From a bacterium (GTDB lineage: Bacteria; UBP14; UBA6098; 4484-93): a stretch of 32,229 bases of DNA. Position numbers and translations under genes: made by a program. The notes beneath the pieces were generated by a model. It made no database searches. It was not told where the DNA came from and was given only the letters and a program-made list of their open reading frames with translations. Positions 7,249-14,847 of this stretch are shown piece after piece. The number at the start of each line of letters is the position of its first letter. The stretch's first letter is position 1. The stretch is from NCBI GenBank assembly GCA_021158465.1, contig JAGGUN010000021.1, positions 1 to 32,229 on the forward strand. The letters run 5' to 3'.

Positions 7249-7992
7249 ATGACCGGCAAAAAAATGAATAATCCTTATATTCAGCTCTGGTATGAAATGG
7301 TAGAGCACTACTTAAAAATATATCTCCCCAAAAGCGGAAAAATATTGGATGCGGGAGGTGGCACAGGCGAATTTAGCATAAGAGTTGCCAACATAAATGA
7401 GAATCTAAAGATAATAAACTGCGATATATCGGAGGGAATGTTAAGAAGAGCGCAGGAGAAAATCGAAGAGATGAAGTTACAGGAAAGGATTGAAAATAAG
7501 ATTTGCGATATAATGGATTTGCCGTTTGAAAATTGCCAGTTCGATTATGTTATGTGTTTGGGAGATGCTTTCAGTTTTTGCAAAAATACTGAAAAAGCTT
7601 TTAGTGAACTTGTGAGGGTGACCAAGCCTTCCGGAAAGATTCACTTATCAGTTAACGCCTTTTGGGGAAATTTCTTTGAGATGATGGCAAAAGGTCCGAG
7701 CGAAAAGATTTACTTTGAAGATTTGATGAATTATTACCAAACTCGTATAATTCACCAGGACCATAAGTCGACAGGATGCAGGAGTTTCACGGCAGAGGAA
7801 TTAGAAAGAATGGGAATGCAACATAACCTTAGTGTAATTAAAAAGTTTGTCGCACCAGTTTTTGGGGTCTATAGCAAATGGTTTAATGACACAGAAAAGT
7901 TAGACACAATAAAGAAATTACAATATAGGCATTGTGAAGACAAAAACTTGATTAATTTTGGAAATCATTTGAATTTTATTTTTGAAAAATGA
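7249..7992 (+). CDS. Class I SAM-dependent methyltransferase (Methyltransf_11/UbiE-like)
   Basis: The 247-aa product has motif I ILDAGGGTGEFS (32-43), an acidic residue after strand 2 (NCDIS, Asp59), CDIMDLPF (86-93) and the post-motif LVRVTKPSGKIHLSV. The substrate is unknown. I use the ATG at 7249, which has AGGAGG 4-5 nt upstream, instead of an in-frame TTG at 7222. It follows the PIN gene after 75 nt and shares its AT-rich composition, so the two probably came together. Its stop TGA overlaps the ATG of an orphan sorting domain (ATGA). This places the junction between foreign-looking and native-looking DNA at about 7990-8013. Confidence 0.8.
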   Translation: MTGKKMNNPYIQLWYEMVEHYLKIYLPKSGKILDAGGGTGEFSIRVANINENLKIINCDISEGMLRRAQEKIEEMKLQERIENKICDIMDLPFENCQFDYVMCLGDAFSFCKNTEKAFSELVRVTKPSGKIHLSVNAFWGNFFEMMAKGPSEKIYFEDLMNYYQTRIIHQDHKSTGCRSFTAEELERMGMQHNLSVIKKFVAPVFGVYSKWFNDTEKLDTIKKLQYRHCEDKNLINFGNHLNFIFEK

Positions 7993-8234
7993 TTACTTCC
8001 GTTAGGCAAAATCCCAATCCCTTCAATTCTTCTGTCGCCATCAGTGCGCCTGCTGGAGCAGAAATAGAGATATATGATTTACTTGGCAACCGTGTATGGA
8101 GTGAAGTTGTCCCCCGGTCAGCTCAAGCAAATCTGGTCTGGAAACCGGAGGAAAACATCGCCAGCGGTGTCTATATTGTCCGTGCAACAGCTGGCAACAG
8201 GTCAGCGACAAAGCGGGTCGTGTATCTGAAATAG
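7989..8234 (+). pseudogene. Orphan type IX sorting domain (3' remnant of a secreted-protein gene)
   Basis: The 81-codon frame encodes only a C-terminal sorting domain: NPNPFNSS, EIYDLLGNRVW, SGVYIVRA, ending VVYLK. It has no signal peptide and no passenger domain, so it cannot act as a normal type IX cargo. The last 222 nt are about 87% identical to the end of the propeller gene at 134..355 on the other strand. The first 8 codons match nothing I recognise. The simplest reading is that a secreted-protein gene lost its front part when the PIN/methyltransferase DNA arrived. A made peptide coupled to the methyltransferase through ATGA is the alternative. Confidence 0.7.
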
Positions 8235-8248
8235 CCAGCAGGCTCTAA

Positions 8249-10951
8249 TCACTTCAAATAAAGCAATCTACCCGATAGCTTGGCTCTCTCTGTCGAGGCA
8301 AGGTATATCCCCGATGAGAGATTATCAGGCTTCCAGAGAATTGAATTGTTACCCCCTGCAAGCTCGAAACGGGCAACCATCTCACCTTTTATATTGTAAA
8401 TCGACAGTTCATCATCGGTAGGAACGGAAATCTCGAGCCTGCAAGCCGAATTGAACGGATTGGGACAGACAACAAGCGATACCCTCTCGGGAACATTCTC
8501 ACCCTCGACATCGAGCGGAGAGACATAATGCCACCAGGCGGCATCGAACGCTATCCAGTCCCCCTGATGACCTGTCATATCACCGAGGTAAAGTTTCTCG
8601 GAGGCGTCTCCTGTGAAAGGATAAGTCCCGAGCGAGACCCATTCATTATAATATACAGATTGGTCGACCACTACGACCGCCTCGCCGTCCCGATAACGGA
8701 TGCGATACCGAGCTCGTGCGGTCGCGTGATTATCAGGGATATAAACGAGCAGTTCATAGTTTCCCGGCGCCAGCAGGACAGGATACCACTCGACATAGCA
8801 GGTATCGGCACCCTCGGTGGAGTATGTCCACCAGAAATGGCTATTGTATCCGCCCGAGCCGTTATGCCAGAAGGAAACATCACCATACCTATGAAAACCG
8901 CTTTCGCCATCATCGACAATAGTATCGGAAACTGCTTCACCCCTCAGGCTGAACAGCATCGCATCGCAGCCGAGATAATCGCCCGTTGTCCCCGTCACAT
9001 CGCCAATATAGATGTAATCACCATCGGCAAAATTGTATGTCCCAAGCGACACCCATTCATCAGAGTATGCCGATTGGTCAACCTCGATTATCGTCTCACC
9101 GCCGGAATGGTGAATGATATAGCTTGCATTCGCCGTGGCATAGCTGCTCGGGATATAGGCAAAAACCTCATACTCCCCTTCTGCTGGAAGCTCGGGTGTC
9201 CAGATGGCATAATTGACATCATCGCCTGACGCAACGGTCCTCGTCCAGTAAATATGATGTTCATATCCACCTGCCCAGGCACGCCAGTATTCGGGCGGTC
9301 CATAATACTCAAAGCCGTCCGATAGGTCATCGACAAGCGTATCGGCGGCAGGCGGAGTGTAAGAATGCCTTGCGATGAATAACTGCCTGACATCGAGTTC
9401 AACCAGCCCATTGTCGTACCCTGGCCAATCGTAAAAGCAAGCCTCTCCGTTGTACTGCCCCCAAGGGGATGTATTCGCATCGCCGTATGGGTCATTGGAG
9501 ATGATTATATGGTTGTAAGCATACCCCCTGAAACATTGAATATGCCCGTGCCCAATGGTATTTGTGGATGCGACGACAGGGTATCCAGCATCTATCTCGC
9601 CTGTGAATGTTGTCCAGGAAACCGCCGCCTGCCAGGATGAGAGCGTATGCTGAGATAGGAAATCGACCATATAAGCCCAGACAGCTCCTCCATACTCCCG
9701 ACAGATGAAGCCGTGGGCACCGGGAACCCAGACATCCCCCGCGGCAAGACCGAGTATATCGTATGTGTAGCCGTTGAATGTGTATTCATTCGGAACATAC
9801 CAGCCAAAGTTGTGGGTATGAGAATACGGATAGGAACAGGTTATCGGATGCTCGGGCAGGATGGAATACCTCTGGACAGCCATCAGGCAGGAGGATGGAC
9901 CACAGCTCCAGCTACCGTTGAACCAATCGGGTGTATCCCATTTCTGGTGGAGGTACGGCACCCAGATGTCTGACTTCGGACTATGTGCAAATTCTGGCGG
10001 CTCGGAGTACGGGCAATCTGCACCATCGGCAACAACTGTTACATTCGATAATGAGACTTTCTCACTCCTCATTATATCAGCTCGATATACATCCCCATCA
10101 GGCAAAGAGACAAAGGATAGATAATCTCCATTTGGAGAAACCACAGGAAAAGCCTCGTGAAGATTATCTGTCGATGTAATAGAATATTTTCCTTTCCCTG
10201 GCGTCCAATACCAGATATCGGAGCTTATAATCTCATAGTTTGCCTCATCGGTCAGCTGAACAAAAACGCCATCTCCTCTCGTGTCCCAGACGGGATTTCT
10301 ACCACCGGGAAATGTAAAGATCTCTTTCGTCGCGACATCGACAACGACAACAGTATCCATTCCAGACAGTGCGATAAATCTGCCATCGGTGGAAAATTTT
10401 GGCTTAAAACCAGACTCCTGAAGGATGCGGGAGACCTCCTCTGTTCTTATATCGAATATGCAAAGATACCCATCATCATCGACGAAGGCAAAGCGGGAAC
10501 CCACCGTGTCAACAGTTACCCACTGAATAGGGATACCGATGCTGTATCGTCGGACAACCCCTCCGTTATTCAGGAGAAGAACCTCATCTCCATACGGGAC
10601 AATAATTCTACCCCCTCCAGCAGGCTGCATAATCCCGCAGCTCTCAACAGGCGGAAGAAACCTTTTTGCCTTGCCCGTAGAAAATCGATAAACATAGGGA
10701 GCTTGACCATCCGATGTTATCCTTTTGAAGAAGAGGATATCCCCGTGGATAGCCTTGTACCTCCCGCGATACTCATTCTGGCAACCGAGCGACGATACAT
10801 CGTTCTCGAGCAGGAAGAGCCCGCTACCCCGATAGTCGCTTGCAATTATCTGCCCATTATCGGTAACCAACGGATAACCGAAACCCTCCATCCCACAGGA
10901 TGGAACAACCCAAACAAAAAAGATTACCGATAAAAGAAGGAATGTTCTCAT
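8249..10951 (-). CDS. Secreted propeller / C39-like cysteine peptidase / golvesin-domain protein with sorting domain
   Basis: The 900-aa product begins with a hydrophobic signal (1-19). A WD40/TolB-like propeller spans about 30-300. A papain-like C39-type domain (about 325-530) has SCGPSSC (Cys350), GHGHIQC (His468/His470) and SNDPYG (Asp487), the spacing expected for a Cys-His-Asp triad. Two golvesin/xanthan-lyase-like beta domains follow (about 538-670 and 677-810), each starting with a VDD motif and carrying VDQS-x-Y...EWVSLGTY. A sorting domain closes it (CPNPFNSA to LLYLK). Start ATG 10951 is supported by the signal peptide and by a very good promoter just upstream. It is probably surface-bound or secreted and may cleave peptides or cell-wall material. 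It converges on the orphan sorting domain with 14 nt between. Confidence 0.75.
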   Translation of the reverse strand: MRTFLLLSVIFFVWVVPSCGMEGFGYPLVTDNGQIIASDYRGSGLFLLENDVSSLGCQNEYRGRYKAIHGDILFFKRITSDGQAPYVYRFSTGKAKRFLPPVESCGIMQPAGGGRIIVPYGDEVLLLNNGGVVRRYSIGIPIQWVTVDTVGSRFAFVDDDGYLCIFDIRTEEVSRILQESGFKPKFSTDGRFIALSGMDTVVVVDVATKEIFTFPGGRNPVWDTRGDGVFVQLTDEANYEIISSDIWYWTPGKGKYSITSTDNLHEAFPVVSPNGDYLSFVSLPDGDVYRADIMRSEKVSLSNVTVVADGADCPYSEPPEFAHSPKSDIWVPYLHQKWDTPDWFNGSWSCGPSSCLMAVQRYSILPEHPITCSYPYSHTHNFGWYVPNEYTFNGYTYDILGLAAGDVWVPGAHGFICREYGGAVWAYMVDFLSQHTLSSWQAAVSWTTFTGEIDAGYPVVASTNTIGHGHIQCFRGYAYNHIIISNDPYGDANTSPWGQYNGEACFYDWPGYDNGLVELDVRQLFIARHSYTPPAADTLVDDLSDGFEYYGPPEYWRAWAGGYEHHIYWTRTVASGDDVNYAIWTPELPAEGEYEVFAYIPSSYATANASYIIHHSGGETIIEVDQSAYSDEWVSLGTYNFADGDYIYIGDVTGTTGDYLGCDAMLFSLRGEAVSDTIVDDGESGFHRYGDVSFWHNGSGGYNSHFWWTYSTEGADTCYVEWYPVLLAPGNYELLVYIPDNHATARARYRIRYRDGEAVVVVDQSVYYNEWVSLGTYPFTGDASEKLYLGDMTGHQGDWIAFDAAWWHYVSPLDVEGENVPERVSLVVCPNPFNSACRLEISVPTDDELSIYNIKGEMVARFELAGGNNSILWKPDNLSSGIYLASTERAKLSGRLLYLK

Positions 10952-10969
10952 ACAATCTTCCCTTTTTGA

Positions 10970-10998
10970 ATTGTAGCAAAGCGGAAGCAAATAGTCAA
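10970..10998 (-). promoter_or_regulatory. Sigma-70-type promoter for the C39-like protein gene
   Basis: On the minus strand TTGACT, a 17-bp spacer and TACAAT are seen. The expected start is about 12 nt before the ATG, giving an unusually short leader with only a weak GGGAAG-type ribosome site. Confidence 0.7.
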
Positions 10999-11017
10999 GC
11001 CAAAAATCGGATTTGAC

Positions 11018-11045
11018 TTGATTTTATAGCAGTTAAATATATATT
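11018..11045 (+). promoter_or_regulatory. Likely promoter of the M14 peptidase-purB-alr operon
   Basis: TTGATT, a 16-bp spacer and TATATT lie about 38 nt before the ATG. An overlapping TTGACT at 11013 with other AT-rich -10 choices is also possible. It is back-to-back with the promoter of the divergent gene, about 20 bp between the -35 boxes. Confidence 0.5.
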
Positions 11046-11083
11046 AAAATTTCGCAATTTTTCACCTTGATCAAGAGGGAAAG

Positions 11084-13531
11084 ATGAAGAGGATAATATT
11101 GGCTTCTTTCCTTGCTCTCCTTTCTGCATCCCAAGGATTGGCACAAACACCCGTCAGGATATTCTATGAGGATAGAAGCGAGGTCGAGCCGCTCTTCTCC
11201 AATCCTGATGTTATGGTCGATAATGTGAAACCGGACACAGTGATTGCTTATGTCTTCGACAAAGGTATGCGATACCTCGATGAAAAAGGATACTACTATG
11301 AGCCGTTTGTTGTCCCCTGCTATCGAGGGCAGAAGCTATCAACCTCAACTCTATATTACCCAGAATACAGCGAGATAAGAGATACCCTCCATTCCTTTGC
11401 AGAAAGCTATCCCGAGCTGTGTCGTCTGGATTCCATCGGACCAACGCAGGAAGGCAGATGGATGTATATTATGCGGATTACCGACAATCCCGATATCCAG
11501 GAGGATGAGCCGGAGTTCAGATACTCATCGACGATGCACGGCGATGAGCCTGTCAGCGTGCCATTCTGCATAGAATTCATAAAAATGCTTCTCACAGGGT
11601 ATGGAACAGACCCCGACATAACAGAGTTTGTCAACGAGATAGACCTATGGGTGATGCCACTTTACAATCCCGATGGGTATGAGCATACACCGAGCTGGCA
11701 GAGAACGCTTTCAAACGGCATCGATCCGAACAGGAACTTTCCGGTGCCCGACGGAAGCATGGGCGAAGACGGAACATACACAGTATATCAGGAGACACAA
11801 GCGTTTATGGATTTCTGCAACGAGAGATACTTCGTTGCCTCGGCGAACTTCCACACAGGGGCTTTGATCGTTAACAGACTATGGGACCATACATCAACCA
11901 TACCCGACGAAGAACCGCTGCTATTCCATATGGCTATACACTACTCCCGATACAACAGCCCAATGTATACAAATCCTAACCCTGATTCTGCCTTCGGTAC
12001 AACAAACGGCTACAGGTGGTATGAGGTCGACGGCAGCCTGCAGGACTGGGTCTATTGGCAACGCTCGGATATCGACTTTACCATAGAACTATCGAATACC
12101 AAGGCTCCTCCCGTCTCATCACTCGATGGCTTATGGGAGGATAACCGTGAAGCAATGTTCCAGTTTGCCTTATGTTCACTTTGGGGAATAAGAGGGATAG
12201 TTACAGACAGCATAACCGGCGAGCCACTTCCCGCAACAGTGTCGGTAGAGGGGCTTGACAGAGATGTTCACTGCGACCCGGCAGTTGGAGATTATCATAG
12301 AATACTCCTCAACGGGTTCTATAACCTGACATTCTCCTGCCCCGGCTACCGGACAAAGACCGTAACAGGTGTCTACGCCGACACAACCGAAGCCACCCGC
12401 CTCGATGTCCAGCTTGCACCACTCGGAACATCACGCATCCACGGTATCGCACTCCTGCCGGATGCAACCGAACACTCAGGGATACGGGTTCAGGCAACAT
12501 CCGGAGATTTTACAAGAACAGATACAACCGACTCCGACGGAAACTACGAACTCCTCTCCCTCATCCCAGGAGATTATACTATAACAGCATCTAAGGAAGG
12601 ATACGGCGACACAGCGGTAAGTGTCACAGTCGGCGATTACGATGACCTTGTGATAAACTTCACACTGTATCAGATAGACACAGTTTATCTCGTGAACACT
12701 GACTTTGAGATGAGTGCAGTCCTCACAGAAACATCCGGCACAGAATGGGAATGGGGTATACCAACATCCGGACCAGACACAGCCCATTCAGGGGTCAACT
12801 GCTGGGCAACAAACCTTAGTGGAAACTACTCCGATGGTGCGGAGGCAATGCTTGAGACAGACGAATACGAACTCCCAGCAAATGCAACGGATGCAAAACT
12901 TACATTCTGGCACTGGTATGAGTTCGAGCAAGGTGGCTGGCCATCTTACAGAAGATATGACGGTGGCAATGTGAAGATACAGGTCGATGGCGGAGAATGG
13001 ACAGTCATAACTCCAGAGGGAGGATACGACGGGACAATAACATCAAGCAACCCATACATTGGCGGCGAGGAAGGGTTCAACGGAGAGACAAACGGCAACC
13101 ACTGGCACACCGAGGAATTCGACCTGTCGGCTTACTTAGGGCATACGGTCAAGGTTCGGTTCCACTTCGGTAGCGACGCCGGCGTAAACTATGCTGGATG
13201 GTATATCGATGACCTGAAGCTATACTACATAGTAGAATCGCTGAACATCATAGAAGAAAGAACTCAACCTCACAGACTACATTTATCCTGCTACCCGAAC
13301 CCGTTCAACGAAAGTATAAACATAAGATTCTGTCTGCCAGAAGAGGAGAATATAACCCTCTCTGCCTACAATATCAAAGGAGAAACAGTCAGAACAATCT
13401 TTTCTGGTAAGGCAGAACCGGGAGAACACATACTCAGCTGGAACGCTTGCGACCTACCATCTGGGATGTACTTTGTCAGAATAAACGGGAAAAGATATTC
13501 TGCATCCAAAAAGATAATCCTTTTAAGGTAG
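11084..13531 (+). CDS. Secreted M14 zinc carboxypeptidase with regulatory-like, MAM-like and sorting domains
   Basis: The 815-aa product has a signal peptide (1-20, cut near GLA-Q). The M14 domain (about 90-370) has MHGDEP (His152, Glu155), NFHTGA (His257) as zinc ligands, DPNRNFP (Arg217) for the substrate carboxylate, and DFTIELS (Glu335) as the catalytic base. Two carboxypeptidase-regulatory-like beta domains follow (about 370-445 and 452-526), then an immune-inhibitor-A/MAM-like jelly roll (about 530-720). The C-terminal sorting domain contains YPNPFNES, YNIKGE and SGMYFVR. It should trim C-terminal residues from peptides outside the cell. It is first in a packed operon; purB starts 11 nt after its stop, and purB's ribosome site overlaps this stop codon. 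Confidence 0.88.
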   Translation: MKRIILASFLALLSASQGLAQTPVRIFYEDRSEVEPLFSNPDVMVDNVKPDTVIAYVFDKGMRYLDEKGYYYEPFVVPCYRGQKLSTSTLYYPEYSEIRDTLHSFAESYPELCRLDSIGPTQEGRWMYIMRITDNPDIQEDEPEFRYSSTMHGDEPVSVPFCIEFIKMLLTGYGTDPDITEFVNEIDLWVMPLYNPDGYEHTPSWQRTLSNGIDPNRNFPVPDGSMGEDGTYTVYQETQAFMDFCNERYFVASANFHTGALIVNRLWDHTSTIPDEEPLLFHMAIHYSRYNSPMYTNPNPDSAFGTTNGYRWYEVDGSLQDWVYWQRSDIDFTIELSNTKAPPVSSLDGLWEDNREAMFQFALCSLWGIRGIVTDSITGEPLPATVSVEGLDRDVHCDPAVGDYHRILLNGFYNLTFSCPGYRTKTVTGVYADTTEATRLDVQLAPLGTSRIHGIALLPDATEHSGIRVQATSGDFTRTDTTDSDGNYELLSLIPGDYTITASKEGYGDTAVSVTVGDYDDLVINFTLYQIDTVYLVNTDFEMSAVLTETSGTEWEWGIPTSGPDTAHSGVNCWATNLSGNYSDGAEAMLETDEYELPANATDAKLTFWHWYEFEQGGWPSYRRYDGGNVKIQVDGGEWTVITPEGGYDGTITSSNPYIGGEEGFNGETNGNHWHTEEFDLSAYLGHTVKVRFHFGSDAGVNYAGWYIDDLKLYYIVESLNIIEERTQPHRLHLSCYPNPFNESINIRFCLPEEENITLSAYNIKGETVRTIFSGKAEPGEHILSWNACDLPSGMYFVRINGKRYSASKKIILLR

Positions 13532-13542
13532 GAGGAATAAGT

Positions 13543-14847
13543 ATGATAGAGAGGTACTCACGGGAGGAGATAGCCCATTTCTGGACGGAGGAGTACAAGA
13601 TTCAAAAGTGGCTCGAGATTGAGCTCGCTGTTCTGGAGAAACAAGAAGATCTCGGGTTGCTCCCGAAGAAGATATTCAAGAACATAAAGGAAACCGCAGA
13701 GGCAGACATAAAAAAGATCGTCCAACGGGAGAAAATAACCCACCACGATGTCGCAGCATTCGTCGATGTGCTTCAGGCATCGGTCGGTGAGAACGGTAAG
13801 TTCATCCACATGGGGCTAACATCATCCGACATAGTCGATACCGCAAACGCCATTATCATACAGGAGGTAACTGATGTCCTGAGAGAGGACATAGAAAAAC
13901 TGCAGAAGATACTCTATGGACTTGCAGACAAGTACAAATATGTGCCTACCATCGGTAGGACACACGGTATCCATGCAGAGCCAACAACCCTCGGACTGAA
14001 GTTCGCGGGGTTCTACTCGGAGTTCAACCGAGACCTCAAACGGCTTGAAGACGCTGCTGAAAATATGCGATACGGAAAGATCTCAGGACCTGTGGGAAAC
14101 TACTCCCTCATCGACTTTGAGGTGGAGAAATATGTATGCGAAAGGTTCGGACTGAAGCCAGAACCCGTCTCAACCCAGATTGTGCCAAGGGATAGATACG
14201 CCGAATACATAGTAGCGCTTGCCTTCATCGGGGCAGCAGTAGAGAGGGTCGCAACAGAGATAAGAAGCCTACAGCAAACAGAGATACGGGAATTTGAGGA
14301 AAAGTTCGCCTCCGGGCAGAAAGGGTCATCCGCTATGCCACACAAGAAGAACCCCATTCAGTCGGAGCAGCTCTGCGGACTCGCAAGAATGCTACGCTCA
14401 TACATAACCCCCGCATTCGAGAACATAAACCTCTGGCACGAACGGGACATCTCACACTCATCGGTCGAAAGGATTATCCTGCCCGATGCAACAATCCTCA
14501 CAGATTATATGCTCGTCAAACTCGCAGATACCCTCCAAAACCTCACCATAAACACCGAGAGGATGAAGGAAAATATCTGGCTAACTAAGGGACTCGTCTT
14601 CTCGCAAAGGTTCCTCATCGCGCTTATGAAGGCAGGACTCCCGAGAGATAAGGCATATTCGATGATTCAGGGAAAGGCTCTCAAATGCTGGAACGAGGGG
14701 CTCGATTTCAAAGCACTCATCGTTGAGGACGGAGAGATACGAAGATATCTAACCCTGGAAGAGATAGAAGCTGTATTTGACCTCGACATATATATGAGGA
14801 ATGTCGACAAAATCTATATGAGAGTCTTCGGAAACAGAACAGAATGA
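13543..14847 (+). CDS. purB: Adenylosuccinate lyase
   Basis: The 434-aa product is full length. PurB cleaves SAICAR to AICAR and adenylosuccinate to AMP. The fumarase/aspartase superfamily signature GSSAMPHKKNP spans 261-271, including the catalytic serine. TSSDIVDTA (about 92-100) and RTHGIHAEPT are also present. Start ATG 13543 follows GGAGG by 7 nt; an upstream in-frame ATG lies inside the peptidase gene and is rejected. The stop overlaps the next gene start (ATGA), so expression is probably coupled. Finding a housekeeping purine gene behind a secreted peptidase and before envelope genes is an unusual grouping. Confidence 0.95.
   Translation: MIERYSREEIAHFWTEEYKIQKWLEIELAVLEKQEDLGLLPKKIFKNIKETAEADIKKIVQREKITHHDVAAFVDVLQASVGENGKFIHMGLTSSDIVDTANAIIIQEVTDVLREDIEKLQKILYGLADKYKYVPTIGRTHGIHAEPTTLGLKFAGFYSEFNRDLKRLEDAAENMRYGKISGPVGNYSLIDFEVEKYVCERFGLKPEPVSTQIVPRDRYAEYIVALAFIGAAVERVATEIRSLQQTEIREFEEKFASGQKGSSAMPHKKNPIQSEQLCGLARMLRSYITPAFENINLWHERDISHSSVERIILPDATILTDYMLVKLADTLQNLTINTERMKENIWLTKGLVFSQRFLIALMKAGLPRDKAYSMIQGKALKCWNEGLDFKALIVEDGEIRRYLTLEEIEAVFDLDIYMRNVDKIYMRVFGNRTE

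Noticed and set aside
7249-8234. Methyltransferase fused to a sorting domain as one secreted protein
   Set aside because: The frames differ (ATGA overlap) and the methyltransferase has no signal peptide, so no single fused product is made without a frameshift.
8528-9229. Long plus-strand open frame inside the C39-like gene
   Set aside because: It is antisense to a gene with clear signal, catalytic and sorting motifs. Its translation has no recognisable domain and no good ribosome site.
10157-10933. Plus-strand open frame of 258 codons opposite the propeller part of the C39-like gene
   Set aside because: Shadow of the coding strand; no domains, and it runs against the divergent promoter.
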